Positions 17,477-26,489 of a stretch of DNA of 64,000 bases are shown here, piece after piece (position 1 is the stretch's first letter; each line of letters begins with the position of its first letter). A model generated the notes under the pieces. It was given only the letters and a program-made list of their open reading frames with translations. It was not told the origin of the DNA and did no database searches. Source of the stretch: CALINB01 sp938045325 (GTDB lineage Bacteria; Pseudomonadota; Alphaproteobacteria; Rhodospirillales; CALINB01); assembly GCA_038114465.1 (NCBI GenBank), contig JAYNQW010000003.1:186001-250000 (forward strand), read 5' to 3'. The translations under genes and the position numbers were made by a program.

Positions 17477-18181
17477 TTATGTGACAGCGTCGAGCCAATC
17501 ATCAAACCACAACCGGCCTTGCTTTTCGAGCTTTGCACCATAGCGCATCGTATCGGCGCGCAGTTTTCCGATTTCAACGCCGGGCGTCGCCGTGATTTCC
17601 GCCGTATGGCCGACAAACCAACCTTCAAGCCCCCGCACCGTCACTTCCGGGTGAAACTGCACACCCAAAGCGGCACTCCCCCATTGAAACGCTTGATGGG
17701 CGACAAGCCTGGTCGAGGCCAACAGCGTTGCCCCGTCTGGCATATCGAACGTGTCCCCATGCCAATGAAGCACGGGGTTTTTTTTCGCGCCTATATGCTT
17801 TAAAGATGATTGTTGCCCGGCCTTGGACAACTGAATGGGCGCCCAACCGATTTCCTTGGCCGGACCAGGATAGACTTTAGCGCCGAGCGCACACGCCATA
17901 AGCTGGGCTCCCAAGCAGATGCCGAGGATGGGCCGTGCGGATTGAAGCCGGGCTTTGATCCAGGCAATTTCGTCTTTGAGAAACGGATAGGCTTTTTCTT
18001 CATAAACACCGATTGGCCCACCGAGAACAATGACAAGATCATCTTGCCGGGGATCGATGGATGACAGATCATCGGTGGGCACATTGCAATAACGCACCCC
18101 CCATCCGCGCGCGCGCAAAACCCCTTCAATCAGGCCTAAATCTTCGAACGCCACATGCTGTAAGGCAAGTACGGATGGCAT
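17477..18181 (-). CDS. Class I glutamine amidotransferase-like protein
   Basis: A 234-residue stand-alone glutaminase domain of the GMP-synthase type. The nucleophile elbow is GICLGAQ (Cys89) and the partner dyad is in VQFHPEV (His177, Glu179), so it looks catalytically competent. Stand-alone members supply ammonia to, or hydrolyse gamma-glutamyl compounds for, partners that vary. It is followed by the TetR remnant with no spacer and is divergent from moaA. The partner is unknown. Confidence 0.85.
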   Translation of the reverse strand: MPSVLALQHVAFEDLGLIEGVLRARGWGVRYCNVPTDDLSSIDPRQDDLVIVLGGPIGVYEEKAYPFLKDEIAWIKARLQSARPILGICLGAQLMACALGAKVYPGPAKEIGWAPIQLSKAGQQSSLKHIGAKKNPVLHWHGDTFDMPDGATLLASTRLVAHQAFQWGSAALGVQFHPEVTVRGLEGWFVGHTAEITATPGVEIGKLRADTMRYGAKLEKQGRLWFDDWLDAVT

Positions 18182-18317
18182 AAAACCTCCTCATAAAGCC
18201 AAAAACACGCTAATGCCCCTAAGGTATGATAATATATCGGCCATACTTCTGGGAATTTTCTATAAAAATACTATATTGGCACTAACGATCCTCTGGGAAC
18301 CGGAAGACTTTCATTTC

Positions 18318-19307
18318 ATGCTCGACCCTTATGGCCGCGAAGTCTCTTATCTGCGTGTATCGGTCACGGACCGGTGTGATTTCCGCTGCGTTTATTGCAT
18401 GTCGGAAGATATGAACTTTTTGCCGAAAGCCGATCTTCTCAGCCTCGAGGAACTGGACCGTCTTTGCAGCGCATTTGTCCACAAAGGTGTCAATAAATTG
18501 CGCATCACGGGCGGTGAGCCACTGGTACGCCGCGGCATCATGACGCTTTTTAAGTCCTTAAGCCGGCACCTCGACACCGGTGACTTAAAAGAGCTCACGC
18601 TCACAACCAACGGCAGCCAGCTCGCGCAATATGCCGATGAACTCGCCTCATACGGCATAAAGCGGATTAACGTTTCCGTCGATTCTCTCGATCCGGATAA
18701 ATTCCGCCGCATCACCCGGCGCGGCGATCTCGCAAAGGTAAAAGACGGCATCGAAGCAGCGAAACGCGCCGGTATCCAAATCAAGATCAACACGGTTGCG
18801 CTCAAAGGCGTCAATGATGACGAGATCGATTCATTGGTCTGGTGGTGTAATGATGAAGGCTTCGATCTGACCTTTATCGAAACCATGCCGATGGGGGAAA
18901 TCGATGAAGACCGGACCGACCGGTACTTGCCGCTCACGGCGGTGCGGGACAAACTCGAACGCACTTGGACCGTTGAAGATATCGATTACCGCACCGGCGG
19001 GCCGGCCCGGTATATGCGCATTGCAGAGACCGGTCAGCGTATCGGTTTTATCACGCCGCTGAGCCATAACTTTTGCGAAAGCTGTAACCGGGTCCGCGTT
19101 ACCTGCACGGGGACGCTTTATATGTGCCTCGGGCAAATGGATAGCGCTGATCTGCGCTCGCCCATGCGCATGAGCGAAAGCGATGATGCCTTGAATAATG
19201 CCATTGACGAAGCGATCGGGCGCAAACCGAAAGGCCACGATTTCGTCATTGAACGCGGCATCAAAACTGACTCCCTCGAACGCCATATGAGCGTTACCGG
19301 GGGGTAA
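18318..19307 (+). CDS. moaA: GTP 3',8-cyclase (molybdenum cofactor biosynthesis protein A)
   Basis: 329 residues. The radical-SAM cluster motif is CDFRCVYC (Cys20, 24, 27), the auxiliary cluster motif is CESCNRVRVTC near the C-terminal part with a further Cys, and the protein ends in the essential Gly-Gly. It converts GTP to 3',8-cH2GTP, the first step of molybdopterin synthesis. The start at 18318 is where homology begins; the frame runs further upstream but is not MoaA-like. Supplies cofactor for molybdenum or tungsten enzymes, in line with the nearby tupBCA. Confidence 0.95.
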   Translation: MLDPYGREVSYLRVSVTDRCDFRCVYCMSEDMNFLPKADLLSLEELDRLCSAFVHKGVNKLRITGGEPLVRRGIMTLFKSLSRHLDTGDLKELTLTTNGSQLAQYADELASYGIKRINVSVDSLDPDKFRRITRRGDLAKVKDGIEAAKRAGIQIKINTVALKGVNDDEIDSLVWWCNDEGFDLTFIETMPMGEIDEDRTDRYLPLTAVRDKLERTWTVEDIDYRTGGPARYMRIAETGQRIGFITPLSHNFCESCNRVRVTCTGTLYMCLGQMDSADLRSPMRMSESDDALNNAIDEAIGRKPKGHDFVIERGIKTDSLERHMSVTGG

Positions 19308-19402
19308 CCTCACCGAGCCGAATATATCTCTATTCTTCAGTTGATATGAATCAAGGCTATTACGGTCCTTGAAATCTATTTCTAATAGTCGCCGTTACAA
19401 TA

Positions 19403-20098
19403 ATGCTGTTTGAAATGACTGCCCAAGAAAACCAAGCCGTTACGATTACTGTATGGGATGCTTCCGTACGTATTAGCCATTGGGCACTCGCGGGTTTTTT
19501 CTTTTTGGCTTATTTCACCGGCGAAGATGAAGGGTTTATCTTTCGCGTTCATCTTTATGTCGGCTACCTCATTTTGCTGATTGTCGTTTACCGTCTCGCC
19601 TGGGGTCTCATCGGTAGCGAGCATGCTCGCTTCGTCAATTTCATCCGCCCTTGGCCCGACGTTAAAAATCACTTGAAGAGCGTGCTCCGATTTTCCTCAG
19701 CCGCTTATATCGGACACAACCCCACCGGGGGCTGGATGATCGTCTTAATGTTGTTCACACTTATCCTGATCGCCATTACCGGCATGATGGCCGCTGTTGG
19801 CGAAGGCGTGACCGTGCCTTTTTTTGGTTGGCTACCCAAGTTTGCGGCAAAGGCCGCCGAAGAGGTACACGAGGTTGCAGCCAATGCCATGATGATTATG
19901 GTTGGAATTCATGTCATCGGCGTATTAGCCGAGTCGCTTCTGAGCGGCGAAAATCTAATTCGCTCGATGATCAACGGTCAAAAATTTAGGCCAATCGGGA
20001 CTTCGGAAGGTTCGCAGGTCGGTGCCTGGCAAGCCATATTTCTCGCGATTATAATCGCCGCGTTCGGTGTTTATTTGGTTGCTCGGTCACGATATTAA
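19403..20098 (+). CDS. Cytochrome b561-type membrane protein
   Basis: A 231-residue protein with four to five membrane segments in the Ni/Fe-hydrogenase cytochrome b / b561 family. Candidate haem ligands are in RISHWAL, RVHLYVGY, VHEVAAN and GIHVIGV. It should move electrons between the quinone pool and a periplasmic partner such as a c-type cytochrome. The start is ATG 19403 or 19415; neither has a clear ribosome site. No partner gene is adjacent. Confidence 0.82.
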   Translation: MLFEMTAQENQAVTITVWDASVRISHWALAGFFFLAYFTGEDEGFIFRVHLYVGYLILLIVVYRLAWGLIGSEHARFVNFIRPWPDVKNHLKSVLRFSSAAYIGHNPTGGWMIVLMLFTLILIAITGMMAAVGEGVTVPFFGWLPKFAAKAAEEVHEVAANAMMIMVGIHVIGVLAESLLSGENLIRSMINGQKFRPIGTSEGSQVGAWQAIFLAIIIAAFGVYLVARSRY

Positions 20099-20205
20099 AA
20101 CGCTGTTGCATTATTGTTATCCATGATCCTCTTCCCCCAATCGAGCCATCCGGCTATGGTGCGCTGATATCGCCCCGCTAGCGGGCAGAAAATGCGGGAT
20201 AACAA

Positions 20206-20973
20206 ATGGAATTCAACACACTCGCCATAACCGCCGCGACGAACGACGAAGCGCAAGAGGCGGAAAAACGCCTCAAAGCGCAATACGATCACGTTGCCCC
20301 GGAAGACGCCGACGTAGTTGTAGCGCTCGGCGGCGACGGGTTCATGTTGGAAACACTCCACCAATTCATGGATTCCAAGAAACCCATATTCGGCATTAAC
20401 CGAGGGTCAGTTGGTTTCCTGATGAACGAATATCAAGATAACAACCTGCATGAGCGTATCGCCAAAGCCAAACCCGTCGAGCTCCACCCCTTGCGCATGA
20501 CGGCAACGGATATTTCGGGCCAAGAGCACACCGCGCTTGCAGTCAATGAAGTATCTTTGCTGCGCGAAACCCGGCTGGCGGCGAAAATTCGTGTCCTCGT
20601 TGACGGCATCGTACGCGTCGAGGAAATGATTTGCGATGGGGTCCTCGTTTCAACTCCCGCCGGCAGCACGGCTTATAATCTTTCCGCACACGGCCCGATC
20701 ATTCCCATTGGCGCCGGCCTGCTCGCCTTGACGCCGATCAGCGTATTCCGTCCGCGACGCCTCACGGCCGCCCTACTGCCACAATCATCAACCGTTGTGT
20801 TTGAAGTCATCACACCGGAGCATCGTTCCGTCAGCGCGGTTGCTGACTTTACCGAAGTCCGGGATGTTGTGCGCGTTCAAGTCCAGGAAAGCGAAAGCTT
20901 CACGCCAACGTTGTTGTTTGATCCCGAGCATAATTTGGAAGAGCGGATCATTCACGAACAGTTTATCTCCTAA
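20206..20973 (+). CDS. nadK: NAD kinase
   Basis: 255 residues with the GGDG motif (42-45), the NRGSVGFLMN segment, the NE pair in ALAVNEVSLLR, and the conserved STPAGSTAYN loop that binds NAD. It phosphorylates NAD to NADP. The length is typical of short alphaproteobacterial NadK. It is followed after 16 bases by the AbrB-type gene, possibly cotranscribed. Confidence 0.93.
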   Translation: MEFNTLAITAATNDEAQEAEKRLKAQYDHVAPEDADVVVALGGDGFMLETLHQFMDSKKPIFGINRGSVGFLMNEYQDNNLHERIAKAKPVELHPLRMTATDISGQEHTALAVNEVSLLRETRLAAKIRVLVDGIVRVEEMICDGVLVSTPAGSTAYNLSAHGPIIPIGAGLLALTPISVFRPRRLTAALLPQSSTVVFEVITPEHRSVSAVADFTEVRDVVRVQVQESESFTPTLLFDPEHNLEERIIHEQFIS

Positions 20974-20989
20974 ATCAGGAAGCGATCAC

Positions 20990-22081
20990 GTGAAGCTTCC
21001 GAATAACCTGACGCCAAAAATCGTCGCAAAAATCATGGCAACCATCGCGTTCGGTGCCGTTGGTGGTTTTATCGCGGACTATTTAACGTTACCATTGCCC
21101 TGGCTGATCGGCGCTTTGATCATTACCCTTATCGCCGCTTTATCCGGTGCCCCGCTGCAAAGTCCCGGCAGGCTGCGGCATTACATGATCACTATCCTCG
21201 GCGTCATGCTCGGCAGCGGTTTTTCACCGGAAATATTTGAGCAAATTACCCAATGGCCGGTCAGCCTGGCCGCCGTCCTGCTTTACACAATCGGTGTCAC
21301 TGCCATCATCATTTACTGCCTGACAAAGTTCACGAAGTTCGGCTTCGTGAATTCATTCTTCGGCGGCGCACCCGGCGGCTTGGCCGAGCTCGTCATCCTG
21401 GCAAGAGAATACGGCGGGGACGAACGGCTGGTTTCACTCATGCACAGCACCCGGCTTATGCTCACCGTGTTAACCATTCCGTTTTTTTACCGGTTTTATT
21501 ACGATTACACCCCTGCCGCCCGTGCCGCCGGCGCCAATATCGGCAATGATATTGCCTTGCTCGACTTTGTAATATTACTGGGGTGCGCCGTGCTTGGTTA
21601 TTTCGGTGGCAAGAAAATTAAATTACCCGCCTATCAGATTTTCGGCCCCCTTGTTTTAAGCGCCTTCGTTCATATTACCGGCATTACGGATGCCCACCTG
21701 CCCGGCAGCCTGATCATTGCCGCTCAACTCGTCTTCGGCACGGCGTTGGGCTGTCAATTTATTGGCATCACCCTTAAAGACGTCTCAAAAACGATTACCG
21801 CCAGCATCATGATGACGTTCGTGTTTATTATTATGGCGGCGGTTTTCGCGTATGGGTTGAGCGAAATCACCGGTTTGCCGTTTCGAACACTGTTTCTTAC
21901 ATTTTCACCAGGCGGCCTGCCAGAGATGACGCTGATCAGCTTATCGCTGAACATCGATATCGCATTTGTGACGACCCATCATTCGATACGGGTGATCTTC
22001 CTGCTCGCGATTGTTCCGGTCTTGTTTTATTGGATCGCACCGCATTTCGGAATCACGTTACAAAACAAAGATAAAATTTAA
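20990..22081 (+). CDS. AbrB-family membrane protein
   Basis: 363 residues from a GTG start with AGGA eight bases upstream. It has about ten membrane segments arranged as two repeats, each with the family signature GGAPGGLAE and FSPGGLPEMTL. This family (once called ammonia monooxygenase-like) is made of membrane proteins of unproven transport function. An earlier start would run across the nadK gene. Confidence 0.82.
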   Translation: MKLPNNLTPKIVAKIMATIAFGAVGGFIADYLTLPLPWLIGALIITLIAALSGAPLQSPGRLRHYMITILGVMLGSGFSPEIFEQITQWPVSLAAVLLYTIGVTAIIIYCLTKFTKFGFVNSFFGGAPGGLAELVILAREYGGDERLVSLMHSTRLMLTVLTIPFFYRFYYDYTPAARAAGANIGNDIALLDFVILLGCAVLGYFGGKKIKLPAYQIFGPLVLSAFVHITGITDAHLPGSLIIAAQLVFGTALGCQFIGITLKDVSKTITASIMMTFVFIIMAAVFAYGLSEITGLPFRTLFLTFSPGGLPEMTLISLSLNIDIAFVTTHHSIRVIFLLAIVPVLFYWIAPHFGITLQNKDKI

Positions 22082-22090
22082 ACGTGCATC

Positions 22091-23140
22091 CTATTTGTGA
22101 TCTGCACCGACGGCTTCCTTGACACTCGCAAATCCGTGCTCGAATAAAAGTTTAACGAGATCTTGATTGATTTTATTCACAAGACCGGGGCCGTGATAAA
22201 CCATCGACGAATAAAGCTGCACCAATGAAGCACCTGCTCGGATTTTCGCATACGCATCCCAACCGCTCGAAACACCGCCGACGCCGATGATTGGTACTTG
22301 ACCCTGCGTGAGGCGGTACATATCACGCAGCACTTCCGTTGACGGAGAGAACAACGGCCGCCCGCTTAAACCACCGGTTTCCGTTCTCTTCGGGCTTTTT
22401 AAAGTATCGGGACGCCCAATCGTCGTGTTTGTGGCGATTAAACCATCGATACCCAGTTCAAGAACGACCTCGGCAATGTCGGCTTTATCGTCTTCCGTCA
22501 AATCCGGCGCAATCTTCAGCAATAATGGTTGTGAAGCCGACGACACACGCCGCAAAGTATCTTGCACGGCTTCAAGTAATTCCTTTAACGGCCCCTTACC
22601 TTGCAGCGCACGCAAGCCCGGCGTATTCGGCGAAGATACATTGACGACGACATAATCCGCCAACGGTGCCAAAACTTCGGCAACCGCGACGTAATCGGCG
22701 GCGGCATCCGTGCTTTCTTTATTTTTGCCGAGGTTTGCACCGACAATACCGAGACGGCCATGGCTTAACCGCTCGGCGACTTTTTCCATACCATCATTAT
22801 TAAAGCCGAGTCTGTTGATGACGGCGTCGTCTTCAGGCAACCGGAATATGCGCGGCTTGGCATTGCCGGATTGAGGACGCGGTGTCACGCTGCCGATTTC
22901 GACAAAGCCAAACCCTTGCGCCAACATCTGCGAATACACTTCGGCATTTTTATCAAAACCGGCGGATAACCCGATCGGATTCGGAAATTCAAGCCCCCAA
23001 AGCGAGGTGCGCAAACACGCGTCTTCAAACCGCTCCGGCTGCGGTACCAAACCGGCTTTAAGCGCATGTATCCCTAAACGATGGGCTGTCTCCGGATCGA
23101 GTAGCCGAAGAAACGGACCGGCGCAATCATACCACCCCAT
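22091..23140 (-). CDS. pyrD: Dihydroorotate dehydrogenase (quinone), class 2
   Basis: 349 residues. It opens with the amphipathic membrane-docking helix and LDPETAHRLGIHALKAG; FMN-binding and catalytic segments include NPIGLSAGFDKN, NRLGFNNDGM, VNVSSPNTPGLR (Ser as general base, the class 2 mark) and GVGGVSSGWDAY. It oxidises dihydroorotate to orotate with ubiquinone. The start overlaps the DUF952 stop in a TAATG. Confidence 0.95.
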   Translation of the reverse strand: MGWYDCAGPFLRLLDPETAHRLGIHALKAGLVPQPERFEDACLRTSLWGLEFPNPIGLSAGFDKNAEVYSQMLAQGFGFVEIGSVTPRPQSGNAKPRIFRLPEDDAVINRLGFNNDGMEKVAERLSHGRLGIVGANLGKNKESTDAAADYVAVAEVLAPLADYVVVNVSSPNTPGLRALQGKGPLKELLEAVQDTLRRVSSASQPLLLKIAPDLTEDDKADIAEVVLELGIDGLIATNTTIGRPDTLKSPKRTETGGLSGRPLFSPSTEVLRDMYRLTQGQVPIIGVGGVSSGWDAYAKIRAGASLVQLYSSMVYHGPGLVNKINQDLVKLLFEHGFASVKEAVGADHK

Positions 23141-23532
23141 TAAGCTTCACCTTTCCGTTTCCGTTCCCGTTCCCGTTCCTTGATCGGAATATCCGCGGGG
23201 AATACATGCAGGCCATCGTCTCCCAAGGGCAAATCGTCAACCCGCAGCACGGCTTCGAGGGGCAATGACCCGTAAAGATGCGGAAACAATGCACCGCCCC
23301 GGGATGGCTCCCACTTAAGATCGACGCTTAATAATTCACTGTCGACGCTCAAGAGGACCAAGTCCGGTTGGCCGCTACGGTGCTTTGCCGCACTTTCACG
23401 GACCTGCCCGGCGCCCGAGAAATGGATAAACCCATCGGCTCGGTCTTGCGACGATCCTTTGTAGACGCCTAGTTCCTGAGCGGCCTGCCATTCGGCACGC
23501 GTGCACATATGATAAATCCAACCCCCATTCAT
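23140..23532 (-). CDS. DUF952 family protein with low-complexity tail
   Basis: A 130-residue DUF952 protein (WIYHMCTRAEW at the start, DGFIHFS, PHLYGSLPLEAV), a small family of unknown function often next to pyrD in alphaproteobacteria, as here. The C-terminal tail is a run of Arg-Glu and Lys residues encoded by about five copies of a six-base repeat (GGAACG-like) at 23153-23182. Being a multiple of three, changes in repeat number would alter tail length without a frameshift. Confidence 0.85.
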   Translation of the reverse strand: MNGGWIYHMCTRAEWQAAQELGVYKGSSQDRADGFIHFSGAGQVRESAAKHRSGQPDLVLLSVDSELLSVDLKWEPSRGGALFPHLYGSLPLEAVLRVDDLPLGDDGLHVFPADIPIKERERERKRKGEA

Positions 23533-23647
23533 GGCGCCAGCCTACTGGAAAGCCCGCAGAAACAATAGTAATCCCGCAAACCCCCTTCTCGCGGAGTGTT
23601 CGGGCGCGCTACACTGAGCCGACATTAAAATAAGATAAACCGATTCG

Positions 23648-24073
23648 GTGAAGCGCATGTCCGATCAAGCGGCCGTTCTATTTGCCAACGATGCTTTTTA
23701 CGTGGCTTTCGCCACCAAAGACATCGATACCATGGACCAAGTGTGGGCACAGCATACCCCGGTGACCTGTCTTCACCCGGGATGGGAGTTGCTTGTGGGC
23801 CGTGAAGCCGTCATGGACAGCTGGCAGGATATTCTCACCAGTAAAAATTCACCGGATATTCGCTGCCAGGATGCCAGCGCTTCAATTCTCGGTGACACCG
23901 CCTATGTGGTCTGTACCGAAGTCCTCAAAGATAAAGGCTACCTAATCGCAACAAACATCTTTATCCGTGAGGGTAACCTCTGGAAAATGGTCCACCATCA
24001 AGCAGGCGCCATTCCCGCACCACAAAATGAAGACGAAACACCGCCACCGCCCGAACCGGGATCACTTATATAA
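23648..24073 (+). CDS. NTF2/SnoaL-like domain protein
   Basis: A 141-residue protein of the NTF2-like fold with the DAFYVAFATKDIDTMDQVW helix, the LHPGWELLVGREAVMDSW segment and a WKMVHHQAG strand. Members of this SnoaL-like branch are small enzymes or binding proteins of varied function. The start may be GTG 23648 or ATG 23657. The Pro-rich C-terminus (PPPPEPG) is unstructured. Confidence 0.75.
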   Translation: MKRMSDQAAVLFANDAFYVAFATKDIDTMDQVWAQHTPVTCLHPGWELLVGREAVMDSWQDILTSKNSPDIRCQDASASILGDTAYVVCTEVLKDKGYLIATNIFIREGNLWKMVHHQAGAIPAPQNEDETPPPPEPGSLI

Positions 24074-24096
24074 AAGTTATTAAAAGGGGATTTTCC

Positions 24097-24471
24097 GTGA
24101 ACACGATCAAAATGACCATCGGTGACGTTGTTATTCGTGCTGAATTGTTCGACACCCCGACAGCAAACGCCATCTATCAAGCATTACCGTTTGATGCCAG
24201 CGCCAATACCTGGGGCGAAGAAGTATATTTTTCGGTGCCCGTTTCGGCCCCCCTCGAACATGATGCGCGCGATGTGGTCGAAGCTGGCGAGTTGGCCTTT
24301 TGGGTTGAGGGCACATCGATTGCAATCGGTTTTGGCCGCACACCGATATCTCAAGGCGATGAAATCCGTTTAGCTGCCCGAACCAACATTTGGGGCCGCG
24401 CGCTCGATGATGTCCGGCAATTGAAATCTATTCCATCCGGCGCGCTGATAAAAGTTGAGACCCTTCCCTAA
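24097..24471 (+). CDS. Cyclophilin-like fold protein
   Basis: A 124-residue protein of the small cyclophilin-like family: FDTPTANAIYQALPF at the start, WGEEVYFSVPV in the middle, GELAFWVEGTSIAIGFG and the INIWGR-type segment at the end. The fold resembles cyclophilin but the peptidyl-prolyl isomerase residues are not conserved in this family, and the function is unknown. The GTG start has AAAAGGGGA nine bases upstream. It follows the NTF2-like gene by 23 bases. Confidence 0.82.
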   Translation: MNTIKMTIGDVVIRAELFDTPTANAIYQALPFDASANTWGEEVYFSVPVSAPLEHDARDVVEAGELAFWVEGTSIAIGFGRTPISQGDEIRLAARTNIWGRALDDVRQLKSIPSGALIKVETLP

Positions 24472-24499
24472 ACTCGGCCCATCCGATCCGAAGCGGCGA

Positions 24500-25117
24500 T
24501 CACCAAACGCAGAAGAGTTTCTTTGCTTTTTCAAGCTTCGCCTGATCGCTTTGTTCATGGAATTGATGGAAAACCTGTTGCAGTGCCTCCCGCTTAATAC
24601 TGTTCGCAGAAACCAAATCAACAATCTCTTCGATTAATTCAACCTGGTCCTCCGGCACCTGAATTGTTTTCATCGTTCGCCGGTCAGGATGTTCCGTTTC
24701 GCTGGAACTGCCCGATTTCTCTCCTTTAACATACGGCACATAATTCATATCGATTTTTAAAATATGCTGGGTCAGCCAGTCAGAAAGAAATTTCAGGACC
24801 TTCGGGACATCGACCGACATCGGGTCTTTCGTATACAATTTATGAAGCATCTGGATCATGCTGGTGAAGTCCGCATGGGCACGGCAATGGCTTTTAAAAT
24901 CCGGGTATCCTGCCTGCTCCATGTACCGCTCTTCACGTTCGAAGTGCTCATCGACATATTTGATCAAGCAATCGATCGTTGCGGCAATTTGCTCGGCCCC
25001 CTTACCGTCTTCGTACGCATCATGGAACGTGTTAATGGCGTCAAAAAGGTCCTTGTGGTCATTGTCAATCACACGGATGGATGTAGAATAATCCGGTGAC
25101 CATTCATATACAGGCAT
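24500..25117 (-). CDS. Bacteriohemerythrin with C-terminal extension
   Basis: 205 residues. Residues 1-130 carry the diiron O2-binding site: His21, His58 and Glu62 (HFERE), His77 and His81 (HCRAH), His118 and Asp123 (HILKID). The family stores or delivers O2, or senses it. The extra 75 residues at the C-terminus are polar and helical (PEDQVELIEEIVDLV), of unknown role. No chemoreceptor or cyclase domain is fused. Confidence 0.9.
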   Translation of the reverse strand: MPVYEWSPDYSTSIRVIDNDHKDLFDAINTFHDAYEDGKGAEQIAATIDCLIKYVDEHFEREERYMEQAGYPDFKSHCRAHADFTSMIQMLHKLYTKDPMSVDVPKVLKFLSDWLTQHILKIDMNYVPYVKGEKSGSSSETEHPDRRTMKTIQVPEDQVELIEEIVDLVSANSIKREALQQVFHQFHEQSDQAKLEKAKKLFCVW

Positions 25118-25215
25118 AAAAATTCTCTCTCGGCACGGAAGCGGTTTTGTTTTGTCTTGTCTATACTCGGGTAAATTTTAGTGATCCAAATTGATTAGCA
25201 TCAAAAGTTGATAAA

Positions 25216-26364
25216 ATGAATACTTCGAAAGCCGGCAAACGCAAACCGACCCACCCGCAAGCCGAAATTCGCGCCAGCCAAACTGGCAGCTTCTTGACAT
25301 TGCACGAGATCGTCAAGAAGGCCCGGCAACGCATGGATGACGAAAATTGGGACTATTTGATGGGCGGCACCGAAACAGAAACGACCATGCACCGTAACCG
25401 CATGGCGTTGGATGCGATTGCGTTTACACCGCGGGTCCTCAGAGACGTTTCCGCTATCGATTGTTCGGCGTCTTTTTTCGGCCAAAAGCTTCGCATTCCG
25501 GTTTTACTGGCGCCCGTCGGCATGCTTGAACGGTTTGACCCTGACGGCGCAGCGGCATCCGCTAAGGCCTGCGCCGAATTCGGCATCGCCCATATGCTGA
25601 GCTCGAGAACCGCGCCCGAACTCGAAGACGTCGCGGCGGCGGGCGACAACATGCGCCTATTTCAACTTTATACGCGCGGTGATTGGGACTGGATTGAAGA
25701 CTATATCAAGCGCGCCAAGGACAATGGGTTTTCGGCGTTCTGCATGACCGTCGACTCGGCTTATTACTCACGGCGCGAACGCGTGCTCGCGCGCGGGCAC
25801 ATCACAACATTTCGCTCCGGCATCGAAGGCTTTATCCATCAAACTCAACTCAATTGGGATACAGTGAAGCGCTTCAAGGAGACGTACCCGGATTTTCCAC
25901 TCATCATCAAAGGTATTGCCACGGCGGAAGACGCCACGCTTGCCATCGAACACGGCGTTGATGGAATTTACATCTCCAATCATGGCGGACGTCAACTCGA
26001 TCACGGTCGCGGCGCGATCGAAACCCTACCCGAAATCGTTGATGCCGCGAACGGCCAAGCGACAATAATAATCGACGGCGGCTTTTGCCGGGGCAGCGAT
26101 ATCGTCAAAGCCGTCATCATGGGCGCTGACGTAGTCGGCCTCGGCAAACTTCAAGGCCTTGCCCTGGCTGCGGGCGGCGCACCCGGCGTGGTGCGCATGC
26201 TCGAAATCCTTGAAAAGGAAATCATCACGTGTTTGGGCCTAATCGGTGCCAGCAGCTTTGACGAATTGGACCCAAAGGCGATTATTCTACCAGCAAAACC
26301 GGCCACTGAACCCCATGCAACGAGCGCGTTTCCGCTGTTGAATCTCACCAGCGGCACATATTAG
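25216..26364 (+). CDS. FMN-dependent alpha-hydroxyacid oxidase/dehydrogenase, copy 1
   Basis: A 382-residue TIM-barrel flavoprotein. The N-terminal segment WDYLMGGTETETTMHRN is typical of the family, and the active-site motif SNHGGRQLD contains His256 as catalytic base. It oxidises an (S)-2-hydroxyacid such as glycolate or L-lactate to the 2-oxoacid. First of three tandem paralogues that end in a haloacetate dehalogenase-like gene; a 125-base gap separates it from copy 2, so it may have its own promoter. Confidence 0.88.
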   Translation: MNTSKAGKRKPTHPQAEIRASQTGSFLTLHEIVKKARQRMDDENWDYLMGGTETETTMHRNRMALDAIAFTPRVLRDVSAIDCSASFFGQKLRIPVLLAPVGMLERFDPDGAAASAKACAEFGIAHMLSSRTAPELEDVAAAGDNMRLFQLYTRGDWDWIEDYIKRAKDNGFSAFCMTVDSAYYSRRERVLARGHITTFRSGIEGFIHQTQLNWDTVKRFKETYPDFPLIIKGIATAEDATLAIEHGVDGIYISNHGGRQLDHGRGAIETLPEIVDAANGQATIIIDGGFCRGSDIVKAVIMGADVVGLGKLQGLALAAGGAPGVVRMLEILEKEIITCLGLIGASSFDELDPKAIILPAKPATEPHATSAFPLLNLTSGTY

Positions 26365-26489
26365 GTGTAGAAAAGACAACATTTATCGCCCCAGGTTATT
26401 GTCCCAAGCGAAATTCTGGTTTATTTCCAAGACTGTTTAACGAAGCACCAATAACCATCTCAAGTAACACTAGGGAGGATTACCGGCCC

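Noticed and set aside
17005..17498. Full-length regulator starting at 17498 on the minus strand
   Set aside because: The first 70 codons are Arg/Pro/Ser-rich and lie over the plus-strand TetR tail, with no helix-turn-helix. Only the part below 17284 matches the family.
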